Below, in pieces: positions 42,966 through 51,757 of a DNA stretch of 64,000 bases. How positions within the stretch are numbered: the stretch's first letter is position 1; each line of letters begins with the position of its first letter. This DNA comes from Desulfonatronum lacustre DSM 10312 (GTDB lineage Bacteria > Desulfobacterota > Desulfovibrionia > Desulfovibrionales > Desulfonatronaceae). Where the stretch lies: NCBI RefSeq assembly GCF_000519265.1, contig NZ_KI912608.1:447665-511664 (forward strand), given 5' to 3'. Under the pieces are notes generated by a model. The model saw only the letters and a program-made list of their open reading frames with translations. It did no database searches and was not told the origin of the DNA. The position numbers and the translations under genes were made by a program.

Positions 42966-44639
42966 ATGACCACTGAAGAGATCGTGAAAGAGACCTCGGA
43001 AGGCCAAGCCGTGTACGTTGGTTCTCAGTCGTTCGACGATTTTGTCTTGCAGGTTCGTGATTTTCACGGATCCGCCGCGCCCGGGCTGGTGCTGGGGGGC
43101 TTCATGGTCGAGGAGGCCCGGCGGCATCTGCCCGAGAATACGCTCTTCGACGCCATCTCCGAAACCACGCACTGTCTGCCGGACGCCGTGCAGCTGCTCA
43201 CGCCCTGCACCATCGGCAACGGCTGGCTGCGGGTGATCAACCTGGGTCGATACGCCCTGACCTTGTACGACAAGTATTCCGGCGGCGGCGTCCGGATTTA
43301 CCTGGACCCGGAAAAGGTCGCCGACTGGTCGGCCATCCGGACCTGGTACATGAAGCTTCTGCCCAAGAAGGAGCAGGACAGCGCGGCCTTGTTCGCGGAG
43401 ATCAAGGCTGCCGGGGCAAGCGTGTGCAGCCTGGAGACGGTTCAAGTGGCCCCTCATCTGATGCAGCGTAAAGGGCGGGGCGGCATCATGGTCTGTCCGG
43501 TCTGCAAGGAGGCCTATCCTCAGCTGGACGGCCGGATCTGCCGGGCCTGCCAGGGGGAAGCCCCTTATGTGCAGAATATGGCCGCCCCGGTGGCGCCCGA
43601 GCCCCGGGCCGTGCCCGTGGACCAGGCCGTGGGCCGCAAGGTCTTGCACGACATGACCCGGATCGAGCCGGGCAAGACCAAGGACGCGGTGTTCGTCAAG
43701 GGCCAGGAGATCAGCGTAGGCGATATCTGCCGGTTGCAGCAGATGGGCCGGATGCGGGTCTATGTCCAGGAGTCCGAAGCTGAATCCGGCGAGGGAGCGG
43801 ACTGGGTGCATGAAAACGAGGCCGCCGAGACCTTTGCCCGGGCCATGGCCGGGGAGGGGGTGGATCTGCGTCTGCCGCCCAGGGAAGGCAAGGTCGATCT
43901 GCTGGCCGCCCGGGACGGGCTGCTCACCGTGGAACGGGATCGGCTGGAAGCCTTCAACTTGGTTCCGGAGGTAATGTGCGCCTCCCGGCACGACGCCGTG
44001 CTGGTCAAGCAGGGCATGACCGTGGCTGGGACCAGGGCCATTCCGCTGTATCTGTCCCGGCATCGGTTTTTGCGGGCCATGAGCGTCTTGGAGCCGGGAC
44101 CGCTGTTTTCCGTCCTGCCGCTGCGCAAGGCCAAGGCCGGCGTATTGGTCACGGGTACGGAAGTGTTTCAGGGACTGGTGGAGGATAAATTCGTGCCCAT
44201 TGTCGGTTCCAAAGTGCAGGCCCTGGGGAGCGAGGTTTTGGCCAGCCGGATCGTCCCGGACAGCAAAGAGGCGATCGTCATCGCGGTCCGAGAGCTTCTG
44301 GATTTGGGCGCGGATCTGCTGATCACCACGGCCGGATTGTCCGTGGACCCGGACGACGTGACCCGCCAGGCCCTGTTGGAAGCCGGAGCCGAGGATATGC
44401 TCTACGGCGCACCCATTCTGCCCGGAACCATGACCCTTTTCGGGCGCATCGGCTCGGTCCGGGTCCTGGGAATTCCCGCCTGCGCGTTGTTTTTCAAGAC
44501 CACCAGCCTGGATCTGTTCCTGCCCAGGCTCCTGGCCGGGCGCAGCGTCAGCCGGAGTGAGCTGGCTCGGATGGGGGCCGGTTCCCTGTGCATGCAGTGC
44601 CGGACGTGTTCTTTCCCCAAATGTCCTTTCGGCAAATAG
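42966..44639 (+). CDS. FmdE / zinc-ribbon / MoCF-domain fusion protein
   Basis: 557 residues. N-terminal FmdE-like domain (about 20-165; LVLGGFMVEEARRHLPENTL, FDAISETTHCLPDAVQLLTP), a zinc-ribbon with four cysteines (CPVCKEAYPQLDGRICRACQ, about 178-200), then from about 230 a MoeA-type region ending in a molybdopterin-binding MoCF domain (VLVTGTEVFQGLVEDKFVPI, LLITTAGLSVDPDDV), and a C-terminal Cys cluster (LCMQCRTCSFPKCPFG). FmdE proteins are linked to molybdenum/tungsten enzymes, and MoCF domains bind the cofactor, so the protein probably serves insertion or maturation of a molybdo- or tungsto-enzyme. Next to a ModE-like regulator. Confidence 0.85.
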   Translation: MTTEEIVKETSEGQAVYVGSQSFDDFVLQVRDFHGSAAPGLVLGGFMVEEARRHLPENTLFDAISETTHCLPDAVQLLTPCTIGNGWLRVINLGRYALTLYDKYSGGGVRIYLDPEKVADWSAIRTWYMKLLPKKEQDSAALFAEIKAAGASVCSLETVQVAPHLMQRKGRGGIMVCPVCKEAYPQLDGRICRACQGEAPYVQNMAAPVAPEPRAVPVDQAVGRKVLHDMTRIEPGKTKDAVFVKGQEISVGDICRLQQMGRMRVYVQESEAESGEGADWVHENEAAETFARAMAGEGVDLRLPPREGKVDLLAARDGLLTVERDRLEAFNLVPEVMCASRHDAVLVKQGMTVAGTRAIPLYLSRHRFLRAMSVLEPGPLFSVLPLRKAKAGVLVTGTEVFQGLVEDKFVPIVGSKVQALGSEVLASRIVPDSKEAIVIAVRELLDLGADLLITTAGLSVDPDDVTRQALLEAGAEDMLYGAPILPGTMTLFGRIGSVRVLGIPACALFFKTTSLDLFLPRLLAGRSVSRSELARMGAGSLCMQCRTCSFPKCPFGK

Positions 44640-44658
44640 CTTTGGGAATCGGATCGTT

Positions 44659-46140
44659 ATGCTGGAACTGACCGTATTTCTCTGTGGGGCCGTGGTGATG
44701 ATCCTGGAGCTGACCGGTTCGCGGCTCATGGCCCCGTTCCTGGGTACGTCCCTGGTGGTCTGGACCGGCCTGATCGGCGTGGTCCTGGCCGCGTTGAGCA
44801 TCGGCTACTGGTGGGGCGGTCGTTTGGCGGACCAGGGACCGACCAGGTCCGGCCTGGCTTGGATCGTCTTCTGGGCCGGGGTGTTGATCGCCTTGACGGC
44901 GGTGCTTCAGGCCCCGGTTTTACGTCTGATCCAGGGCCATGTGCCCGGTCTGCGTCTCGGGGTGCTCCTGGCCACCGTGAGCCTGTTCGGCCCGGCAAGC
45001 ATCCTTCTGGGGATGATCGCCCCCTATGCCGTGAAGATGAAACTGGCCTCCCTGGAGCATTCCGGGGCCGTGGTCGGGCGAATGTACGCCCTGTCCACCA
45101 TCGGCAGCATCGTGGGCACGTTTCTGGCCGGCTTCGTGCTCCTGTCCTTTTTCGGCAGTCTGCCCATTTTGCTGGTCCTGGGCGCGGTCATGGCTCTCTT
45201 GGCCATGGCCTTGTCCCCGCGCTCCGGCATGGTTGTGAAAAGTGCGTTTCTGGCCGTGTTGATCGTGGGCGGATTCCTGCACGTCCAGTATCGCCAGGCC
45301 CTGGCGGCCCAGGGCTACTTTGATCTGGACACGGCCTACAACCGGATCATCGTGGCCGAGGCCGAAGAGGAAAGCTCGGGCCGCCGAATGCGGATCATGT
45401 CCACCGGGCCGGGTTGGCTCCAGTCCGCCATGTACCTGGACGATCCCGTGGAGCTGGCCCTCCCGTACACGCGCTTCTTCCGACTCGCCGAGCTGTACGT
45501 TCCTGATCACCGGCGGGTCCTGATGGTCGGCGGGGGCGGGTACTCGTATCCCAAACATCTGATGCGGACCCGGACGGACCTGGAACTGGACGTGGTGGAG
45601 ATCGACCCGGTCTTCACGAAACTGGCCCGGAATCATTTCGGGTTTGATCCGGACGGGACGCCGGGGCAGCGGATCGAAATCCATCACCAGGACGCCCGCC
45701 GCTTTCTGAATCAGACCCACGCGCCCTACGACGTGATCATTCTGGACGCCTTCAGTTCCCATTATTCCGTCCCCTTTCAACTGACCACCCGCGAGGCCAT
45801 GGCACGCATTTCCGCCAACCTGGCCGACCGCGGGGTGGTCGTGGTCAACCTGATCTCCGCCGTTTCCGGGCCGGACGGGCGCATGCTCCGGGCCCTGCTG
45901 GCGACCATGGACGCCGTGTTCACCCAGGTGGAGACGTTCCTGGTGGCCGATCCCGCCGATCCCGAGCGGGTCCAGAACATCGTCCTGATCGCCGGGAACA
46001 GCCCGTTGCTCGATGTGGACTCAGAGCAAAGCCATTCCAAATTGACCGCCAAACTCGCCCACCGCTGGCCCCGCCCCATCCCTCGCGACATCCCCGTATT
46101 GACCGACGCTCTGGCCCCGGTGGAGCGATATTTGCCCTGA
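44659..46140 (+). CDS. Membrane-anchored spermidine synthase-like protein (fused MFS/SpeE)
   Basis: 493 residues. Six or seven membrane helices in the first 210 residues (LELTVFLCGAVVMILELTGS, LGTSLVVWTGLIGVVLAALS) followed by a cytoplasmic SAM-type Rossmann domain with VLMVGGGGYSYPKHLMRTRT, LDVVEIDPVFTKLARNHFGF and DVIILDAFSSHYSVPFQLTT. The layout is the fused MFS/spermidine synthase family; the aminopropyl acceptor is not proven, and several catalytic acidic positions differ from SpeE. ATG at 44659 lies 19 bases after the FmdE stop; an earlier in-frame start would overlap that gene. Confidence 0.85.
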   Translation: MLELTVFLCGAVVMILELTGSRLMAPFLGTSLVVWTGLIGVVLAALSIGYWWGGRLADQGPTRSGLAWIVFWAGVLIALTAVLQAPVLRLIQGHVPGLRLGVLLATVSLFGPASILLGMIAPYAVKMKLASLEHSGAVVGRMYALSTIGSIVGTFLAGFVLLSFFGSLPILLVLGAVMALLAMALSPRSGMVVKSAFLAVLIVGGFLHVQYRQALAAQGYFDLDTAYNRIIVAEAEEESSGRRMRIMSTGPGWLQSAMYLDDPVELALPYTRFFRLAELYVPDHRRVLMVGGGGYSYPKHLMRTRTDLELDVVEIDPVFTKLARNHFGFDPDGTPGQRIEIHHQDARRFLNQTHAPYDVIILDAFSSHYSVPFQLTTREAMARISANLADRGVVVVNLISAVSGPDGRMLRALLATMDAVFTQVETFLVADPADPERVQNIVLIAGNSPLLDVDSEQSHSKLTAKLAHRWPRPIPRDIPVLTDALAPVERYLP

Positions 46141-46296
46141 CGGGTTCCTCTGGCCGCGATAACTCTATCCTCTGTTGTCACTCTTGCAATTTTCTGCTTC
46201 CTCTCCCCTTGGGCATTTTTGTTCTCTGGAGAATCTCAATATTTTTAGGGGTGTAGATTGCAAGATGCTCAAGAGTCTCCCAGGGTTGGCCAAAAA

Positions 46297-46376
46297 TCAT
46301 CGAAATCGGAATCGCCATCGAAATCGGAAAGTTACCTGAAATCGATTTCGATCACGATTTCGATTTCGATACCGAT
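46297..46376. repeat. Family B hexamer hairpin element, copy B3
   Basis: ATCGAAATCGGAATCG-type hexamers on the left face CGATTTCGAT-type hexamers on the right, with a short asymmetrical loop (AAAGTTACCTG). It lies directly after the stop of the minus-strand PFK-2-like gene (46399) in the 258-base convergent gap with the spermidine synthase-like gene, so it could function as a transcription end structure. Confidence 0.75.
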
Positions 46377-46398
46377 CCAGAGTGCCCGTGGTTCAGGC

Positions 46399-47604
46399 CT
46401 AAAACCGTTTCAGCTCGAAGAGCTTCTTGGTCTGCGTGGAGACAATGTGGAAGTATCTATCCTGGGGGATGAAGATGTAGGGTACGTCTTCCAGGCGGCG
46501 ATAGAGGAAGTACGAGAGGATCATTCGGTTCACGGCCTGATGGCCGATGATCACGATATGCTCCGCCCTGCCGCTGAGATACAAGGCCTTCTTGATGCCG
46601 ATCTGAATTCTGGATTGCAGGGTGACATATCCTTCGCCGCCGGGGTAAATGTAGTGATACTTGTCCATGCTCCGGGCGAGATGGATTTCCGGGTAGCGCT
46701 CCCGAATCTCGTCATAGGTCAGTGCATCGCAGGTTCCGGAACGGATTTCGTCGAATTCCCGCAGGGCGACGTGGGCGCATTCCGCCTGGGCGGCAATGAT
46801 CGGCCGGGCCATCTGGATCGTTCTGCGCTTGGTGCTGGTAAAAATGAATGGAATCCGGGTGGTCCTGAAATGCTCGCCCAGCAACCCGGCCTGGGACAAT
46901 CCCTTTTCAGTGAGGGGCGAGTCCCCCCCGATGCGCCGTTCCTGGTTAAAGTAGGTTTCCCCGTGCCGGATCAGGTAGAGATTCTGGATCATGTCCGAGA
47001 CCAGGATGTCCCGGATGCGGGGATAGTGCGGAATGTTGTCGGTCGTCTTTTCCCGGACCACCCTGTTTTGCAGAGAGTTGAGCACCACGTAGTTGCTCTC
47101 CCTGTCCAAGGGCTCATATCTGTTTGCGTAGAACTGGATGCGATCCGTGAAGCTCTTGATCGCCTCGGGCAAGGTCATGTGCCCGAACTCAGAAATTTTT
47201 GTCTTGTGCGTGATGCTGGTGGTCAGCAATTCCTCGTCGTCGTTGACGCACTCGATGAATAATACAGGGACTTGCTCCATGCCTCGGCGGATAGTGTCTC
47301 GTCGTTCCCGACTGATATTCGTGGCGTCAAGAATGGCGATATCCCCGCCTCCGTCGAGGAATTGACTGGCGGATTGCAAATTCTGGCGCGCGATCCATTC
47401 CCGCAGGCGGACCCCTTCCAGATTGTCGGGGCTGAAGAAGTCGGCGGATGCCGTGTTCTCAGGGAGTATGCTTCGGCGGACCTCCCCGTTGTTGAAGATC
47501 GCAACGTTGAAGTTTTCCGCTTCCAGACTCTCCCGGAGGCGGCAGGCGATGGTGGACTTGCCGCGGGCCGGGAGGCCGACCATGACGATGCAGAGTTTTT
47601 TCAT
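46399..47604 (-). CDS. Bifunctional 6-phosphofructo-2-kinase / fructose-2,6-bisphosphatase homologue
   Basis: 401 residues in two halves. Kinase: CIVMVGLPARGKSTIACRL with Walker A (10-19), ILDATNISRERRDTI (91-105) and VLFIECVNDD. Phosphatase (histidine phosphatase clan): LYLIRHGETYFN (catalytic His214), FDEIRSGTCDALTYDEIRER (284-303), YIYPGGEGYVTLQSR and IIGHQAVNRMILSYFL (353-368). These four phosphatase motifs match the animal/yeast enzyme in order and spacing. Fructose-2,6-bisphosphate is regarded as a eukaryotic glycolytic signal, so a complete bacterial homologue is notable. The N-terminal regulatory region of animal enzymes is missing. No operon partner; pyruvate kinase and trehalose synthesis genes are 13 kb away. 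Confidence 0.9.
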   Translation of the reverse strand: MKKLCIVMVGLPARGKSTIACRLRESLEAENFNVAIFNNGEVRRSILPENTASADFFSPDNLEGVRLREWIARQNLQSASQFLDGGGDIAILDATNISRERRDTIRRGMEQVPVLFIECVNDDEELLTTSITHKTKISEFGHMTLPEAIKSFTDRIQFYANRYEPLDRESNYVVLNSLQNRVVREKTTDNIPHYPRIRDILVSDMIQNLYLIRHGETYFNQERRIGGDSPLTEKGLSQAGLLGEHFRTTRIPFIFTSTKRRTIQMARPIIAAQAECAHVALREFDEIRSGTCDALTYDEIRERYPEIHLARSMDKYHYIYPGGEGYVTLQSRIQIGIKKALYLSGRAEHIVIIGHQAVNRMILSYFLYRRLEDVPYIFIPQDRYFHIVSTQTKKLFELKRF

Positions 47605-48037
47605 GATATTGAAGGAATTCCTGAAGACAATGGCATGTCGCCTTCTTTGTTTCGGGTGAAAAACAAGGAGTAGCTTTCGTTGAACGTCTTGGGTCCGTAT
47701 TTCATTGGCGGCCCATTGCGCAAGGGACGGTTTTGAAACCCGCGCCTACGACCGATCGTGTTTCAAACGATCCGGTTGATCATCCTCCGTCTAGCGCATA
47801 ACCTGCGTTATCTTTTTTTGCGTCTTTCCCGTGATGAAATCGAGCGGCTGAAACAGAGCACGTTCGCGGCCGTTCAAGTCGAAAAGCCCGTCCATGTCCC
47901 GTTCGCGGGACTGAATGGCGGTTTGGTCCGAGGATGACGACGACGTGGAAACGAGAGTGCGTTTGCCCCATGAGTTGATCCAAAGTCGTACACCTGATCG
48001 TATAGTCTGATTTGAATCCGTCAACCAAGGAGGAAGA
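47605..48037. other. Divergent intergenic region without a gene
   Basis: 433 bases between the PFK-2-like gene and the BCCT transporter. Short frames here have no ribosome site or family resemblance. A small inverted repeat ATAAC-CTGC-GTTAT followed by seven T residues (about 47799-47822) is a weak terminator-like element. Promoters for both flanking genes must lie here but none stands out. Confidence 0.5.
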
Positions 48038-50026
48038 ATGGGCAATCCTGGTGAAAGCCAAGACCTGAAACCCCGCGTACAGATCAACCCCCCGGTTTTT
48101 TTCGGATCAGCCGGACTGATTCTGGTCTTCGTGATCTTTGCCATGGTCGCTCCGGAGCGTGCGGGTGCGTTGTTCGGCAACATACAGGGATGGATCGTGC
48201 ATTCGGCCGGCTGGTTCTATGTTCTGGCCGTCGCAACCTTTCTGCTTTTCGTCGTCTACCTGGCTCTGTCCGGATACGGTCGGATCAAGCTCGGTCCGGA
48301 TCACAGCGAGCCGGACTACAGTTACATTTCCTGGTTTGCCATGCTTTTTTCCGCGGGCATGGGCATTGGGTTGATGTTTTTCGGCGTGGCCGAGCCGGTG
48401 ATGCACTATATGAGTCCGCCCGTGGGCGACCCGGAAACCGTGGCCGCGGCCCGGGAGTCCATGAAGATCACTTTTTTTCACTGGGGCGTGCATGCCTGGG
48501 CCATTTACGCCGTGGTGGCCATTTCCCTGGCCTATTTCTCCTATCGCCACGACCTGCCGTTGACCATCCGTTCAGCGTTCTATCCCCTGATCGGCGACCG
48601 GATTTACGGACCCATCGGCCATGCCGTGGACGTGTTCGCCATCCTGGGAACCATGTTCGGGGTGGCCACCTCACTGGGCTTCGGGGCAATGCAGGTCAAT
48701 TCCGGCCTGGAATACCTCTTCGGCGTGCCCAATACGGTCTCTGTGCAGATGACCCTCATCGCGATCATCACGGCCATTGCCATCGTGTCCGTGGTCCTGG
48801 GGTTGGACGGCGGCATTAAACGGCTGTCCGAGCTGAATATGATTCTGGCCGTGGTTCTGCTGGCTTTCGTGCTCGTGGTCGGCCCCACGGTCTTCCTGTT
48901 GCAGACTCTGACACAGAATATTGGGGCCTACGTGGCGGACATCGTGAACACGACCTTCAACCTCTATGCTTATGAGCCCACGGGCTGGATCGGTGGCTGG
49001 ACCCTGTTCTACTGGGGCTGGTGGATCGCCTGGGCGCCTTTCGTCGGCATGTTCATCGCACGGGTCTCCCGGGGCCGGACCATTCGGGAATTCGTCCTGG
49101 GCGTACTGCTGGTGCCCGTTGGCTTCACCTTCATGTGGATGACCTTTTTCGGGAACACGGCCCTGCACATGATCATGGTTCAGGGCGTCACCGGTTTGGG
49201 CGAGGCCGTGGCAGCGGATACTACCATGGCTTTGTTCAATTTCTTCGAACAACTGCCCCTGTCCGGCATCGTCTCGTTGATCGCTACGATTTTGGTGGTG
49301 ACCTTCTTCGTGACTTCGTCGGACTCCGGTTCCCTGGTCATCGACATGCTGGCCTCCGGCGGCGAGGAGGACGCACCGGTCTGGCAGCGCATTTTCTGGG
49401 CCTCCAGCGAAGGCTTCGTGGCCGCGGCCTTACTGTTGGCCGGCGGCCTGGGCGCGTTGCAGACCGCATCCATCGCCAGCGCGTTCCCGTTCACCGTGAT
49501 CATGCTCTTGATGTGCTGGGGACTGTTGCGGGCTTTGCATATCGACGTGGTCAAACGAGCCAGCCTGCGGACCGCCGTGCTCATGCCCCAGGTGGGAACC
49601 AAGCCCATATCCTGGCAGAAACGGCTTACGGCTCTGTTGCACCATCCCACCAAGAACGAGGTGTTGGAGTTCACTCAGGGAACGGCGGCGGATGCGCTGC
49701 GGGAAGTGGCCGACGAACTTGAGCGACGAAACTTCAAGGTCCGGGTGGAGCAGGGTGAGGACGGCCGAGTTTGGCTGGAAGTGCTGCACGGAGAGGAGAT
49801 CGATTTCTTTTATTCCGTGCGTCCCCGAATCTACACCCCGCCGGCTTTTGCCATGCGCGACACCAAGAAGCGACGCGGAGAGAAACTGAAGTTCTATCGC
49901 GCCGAGGTGCATCTCGGCGAAGGTGGCCAGGACTACGACGTGATGGGTTGGACCAAGGAACAGATCATTTCCGACGTGGTCGACCACTATGAAAAGCATC
50001 TGCATTTCTTGCACACGGTGCGGTAA
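48038..50026 (+). CDS. BCCT-family betaine/choline transporter with long C-terminal domain
   Basis: 662 residues with 12 membrane helices. The BCCT signature is plain: YSYISWFAMLFSAGMGIGLM followed by FFGVAEPVMHY, and GWTLFYWGWWIAWAPFVGMF containing the tryptophan box of the substrate site, with ISRV-like IARVSRGRTIREF after it. A hydrophilic C-terminal domain of about 130 residues (from VKRASLRTAVLMPQ) resembles the BetT tail that senses osmotic stress. It imports compatible solutes (betaine or choline) by proton or sodium symport. AAGGAGGAAG precedes the ATG. Two coiled-coil genes follow closely. Confidence 0.94.
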   Translation: MGNPGESQDLKPRVQINPPVFFGSAGLILVFVIFAMVAPERAGALFGNIQGWIVHSAGWFYVLAVATFLLFVVYLALSGYGRIKLGPDHSEPDYSYISWFAMLFSAGMGIGLMFFGVAEPVMHYMSPPVGDPETVAAARESMKITFFHWGVHAWAIYAVVAISLAYFSYRHDLPLTIRSAFYPLIGDRIYGPIGHAVDVFAILGTMFGVATSLGFGAMQVNSGLEYLFGVPNTVSVQMTLIAIITAIAIVSVVLGLDGGIKRLSELNMILAVVLLAFVLVVGPTVFLLQTLTQNIGAYVADIVNTTFNLYAYEPTGWIGGWTLFYWGWWIAWAPFVGMFIARVSRGRTIREFVLGVLLVPVGFTFMWMTFFGNTALHMIMVQGVTGLGEAVAADTTMALFNFFEQLPLSGIVSLIATILVVTFFVTSSDSGSLVIDMLASGGEEDAPVWQRIFWASSEGFVAAALLLAGGLGALQTASIASAFPFTVIMLLMCWGLLRALHIDVVKRASLRTAVLMPQVGTKPISWQKRLTALLHHPTKNEVLEFTQGTAADALREVADELERRNFKVRVEQGEDGRVWLEVLHGEEIDFFYSVRPRIYTPPAFAMRDTKKRRGEKLKFYRAEVHLGEGGQDYDVMGWTKEQIISDVVDHYEKHLHFLHTVR

Positions 50027-50062
50027 AAATGAATCCCGGCAACTGGACAAAAAGGAGAGGCC

Positions 50063-50377
50063 ATGTTTGAAAACCGAGAAGCCTACATTCGCAAGCTGAA
50101 GGCAAAAATCGACGAATGGAACGCCGACATCGACAAGCTGGCGGCAAAGGCCAAACAGGTCAAAGCGGAAAAGGAGATCGAGTACCGCGATCAGATCGAA
50201 GCCTTGCGGGTCAAACGAGACGAGGTGGAGGAGAAGATCGCCGAGTTGCGCAAAGGGAGTGAGGCCGGTTGGGAAGATCTCAGGAAGAACGTGGAACGGT
50301 CCTGGGAAGCGCTGAAGGAGGGGTACTCCGCGGCAAAAGCTCGATATGAGCGGGATGTGGATGATTCCAGGAAGTAG
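50063..50377 (+). CDS. Small coiled-coil protein
   Basis: 104 residues, almost entirely charged helix: KLKAKIDEWNADIDKLAAKA, VKRDEVEEKIAELRKG, NVERSWEALKEGYSAAK. Heptad-like spacing throughout, no signal peptide. Resembles short coiled-coil/apolipoprotein-like stress proteins; function unknown. AAAAGGAGAGG precedes the ATG, and only 36 bases separate it from the BCCT gene, so it is probably co-transcribed with the osmolyte transporter. The exported protein at 50612 looks like a longer relative (the same repeated ...W..L.E....A pattern). Confidence 0.8.
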   Translation: MFENREAYIRKLKAKIDEWNADIDKLAAKAKQVKAEKEIEYRDQIEALRVKRDEVEEKIAELRKGSEAGWEDLRKNVERSWEALKEGYSAAKARYERDVDDSRK

Positions 50378-50386
50378 AATTTTTTA

Positions 50387-50573
50387 GAATCTACTCAGCA
50401 CATTTTGTGTCCGCTCTTGCTCCGGCAATCGGGGTCGGCGCTTCGCTATCGGAGTCGGAATCGAAACAGGAAGAATTGAGAACCCTTCCCAGCGTTTTCG
50501 ATTCCGATCCCGATCCCGATCCCGATTCCGACGCCGACCCCGGCAACAGCATAACTCTGTGCTGAGTAGTTAC
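50387..50573 (+). repeat. Family A element, copy A3 (forward)
   Basis: Terminal repeats CTACTCAGCACA (50391) and TGTGCTGAGTAG (50558-50569). Hexamer arms as in A2, with an extra CGCTTCGCTA block in the left arm that is also found in copy A4. The apical hairpin is weakened (AACCCTTCCCAGCGTT). It separates the two coiled-coil genes. Confidence 0.9.
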
Positions 50574-50611
50574 TTTTTTCATTCCGTAAGCCGAAATAAT
50601 GGGAGGAAGTC

Positions 50612-51154
50612 ATGAAAAAAGGATGGGAAGGAACGATAGGCGTGGTTTTGCTTGCCATGGCGATGATCATTTGTTCGGCTTGGACCGGTTCGGCCCAGAA
50701 TGTTGAGCATGGCCCGGACGCCGTGCCGGTTGAAGCCCCTGGCGAAGCCTCGGTCGAAGCCTCCTTTGAGGAGGTGCGCAAGGAGATGCGGGAGTTGGGC
50801 CAAGCCCTGGGTCGGTATGGGGTGGAGCAGCGGGACAGGGCTCTGGAACGGTCCAAGCCGGCTTTGGAGGATTTGGACCGTCGCCTGGACGCCCTGGAAA
50901 AGTCCATTGAGAACAATTGGGACGAGATGAGCCAAGCCGCTCGGGAGCGTTCGCGCCGAGCGATGCGCGAACTGCGGCGGCAACGGGTAGAACTGGCGGA
51001 AAGGTACGGCGCCCTGAAAAGCTCTTCGGCGGGTGCTTGGGAACAGATGCGGGAGGGGTTTCTGGACGCCTTTTCCGTGCTCAACGAGGCTTGGGAAAAG
51101 TCCATCGAGGAATTCCGCGAACAACGAGACGCGAAGGACGAGGTCAAGTTGTAG
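50612..51154 (+). CDS. Exported coiled-coil protein
   Basis: 180 residues. A signal peptide (TIGVVLLAMAMIICSAWTGS, cleaved after about SAQ) followed by a Pro/Glu linker and a long charged helix (VRKEMRELGQALGRYG, LDRRLDALEKSIENNWDEMS, GAWEQMREGFLDAFS). Regular Trp-containing repeats echo the small cytoplasmic protein at 50063. Probably periplasmic. GGGAGGAAG precedes the ATG. It lies between two inverted family A repeats together with the next gene. Confidence 0.78.
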   Translation: MKKGWEGTIGVVLLAMAMIICSAWTGSAQNVEHGPDAVPVEAPGEASVEASFEEVRKEMRELGQALGRYGVEQRDRALERSKPALEDLDRRLDALEKSIENNWDEMSQAARERSRRAMRELRRQRVELAERYGALKSSSAGAWEQMREGFLDAFSVLNEAWEKSIEEFREQRDAKDEVKL

Positions 51155-51198
51155 CGGGACTGATGAAACCACGAATCAGAATTACAAGGGAAAATCAC

Positions 51199-51672
51199 AT
51201 GCGTAAACGCATTGTTTCGTCCGGGGCCGAGGCCCCCACGACCCCGGAAGGGGAATGGCTGAATCTGGAGGAGGTCGCGGAAGTGGAGATCACCTCCGAA
51301 GACCCGGAGCATCCTGTCGAGCACGCCCTGTTGCCGGGCCATCCCTCTGGGTGGCGGGCCGGAAGACCCGGGGAGCAAACCATAAGGTTCCTTTTCGACG
51401 AACCCCAAAGTATTCGCAGAATCTGGATTCATTTCGAGGAAGCCGAAGTGGAGCGAACCCACGAGTTCGTCCTGCGCTGGTCCGCCGACAACGGCCAGAC
51501 CTTCACGGACATCGTTCGCCAACAGTGGAACTTCAGTCCGGACGGGATGCGGGAGGAAAGCGAAAACATCTACCTGGACGCCTCCGGAGTGACCACCCTG
51601 GAATTGACCATTAAGCCGGACATCAGCGACGAGAACGCCGTCGCCACCCTGGCTCAGTTGCGCATAGGATAG
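51199..51672 (+). CDS. Beta-sandwich (discoidin-like) hypothetical protein
   Basis: 157 residues, no signal peptide. The second half alternates strands in a jelly-roll-like pattern: TIRFLFDEPQSIRRIWIHFE, THEFVLRWSADNGQTFTDIV, YLDASGVTTLELTIKPD. This recalls carbohydrate-binding or discoidin-type domains, but I do not recognise a named family. A start 12 codons earlier (51163) is also possible; neither has a strong ribosome site. It ends just before the deleted family C repeat. Confidence 0.65.
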   Translation: MRKRIVSSGAEAPTTPEGEWLNLEEVAEVEITSEDPEHPVEHALLPGHPSGWRAGRPGEQTIRFLFDEPQSIRRIWIHFEEAEVERTHEFVLRWSADNGQTFTDIVRQQWNFSPDGMREESENIYLDASGVTTLELTIKPDISDENAVATLAQLRIG

Positions 51673-51676
51673 CAGT

Positions 51677-51729
51677 GAAAAACTCCCAATTGCTGCGTCG
51701 CTGCAAAAAGGAGTTTTTTGAACGGACTG
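51677..51729 (-). repeat. Family C copy C2, internally deleted
   Basis: GAAAAACTCCCAATTGCTGC and GTCGCTGCAAAAA are the reverse complement of the right half of copy C1, joined directly to GGAGTTTTTTGAACGGACTG, the complement of its left end. The central 50 bases are missing, leaving a short hairpin just after the stop codon at 51672. Confidence 0.8.
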
Positions 51730-51757
51730 TCGACCAAGGACTTTATCAGCACCCAGA

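Noticed and set aside
42564-44801. A 745-codon minus-strand frame over the FmdE fusion gene.
   Set aside because: Passes through a hexamer repeat and reads as Gln/His/Gly-rich sequence; the plus strand has clear domains and cysteine motifs.
47780-48183. Small minus-strand frames upstream of the BCCT gene.
   Set aside because: No family resemblance, no ribosome site, and overlap with the strongly supported transporter start.
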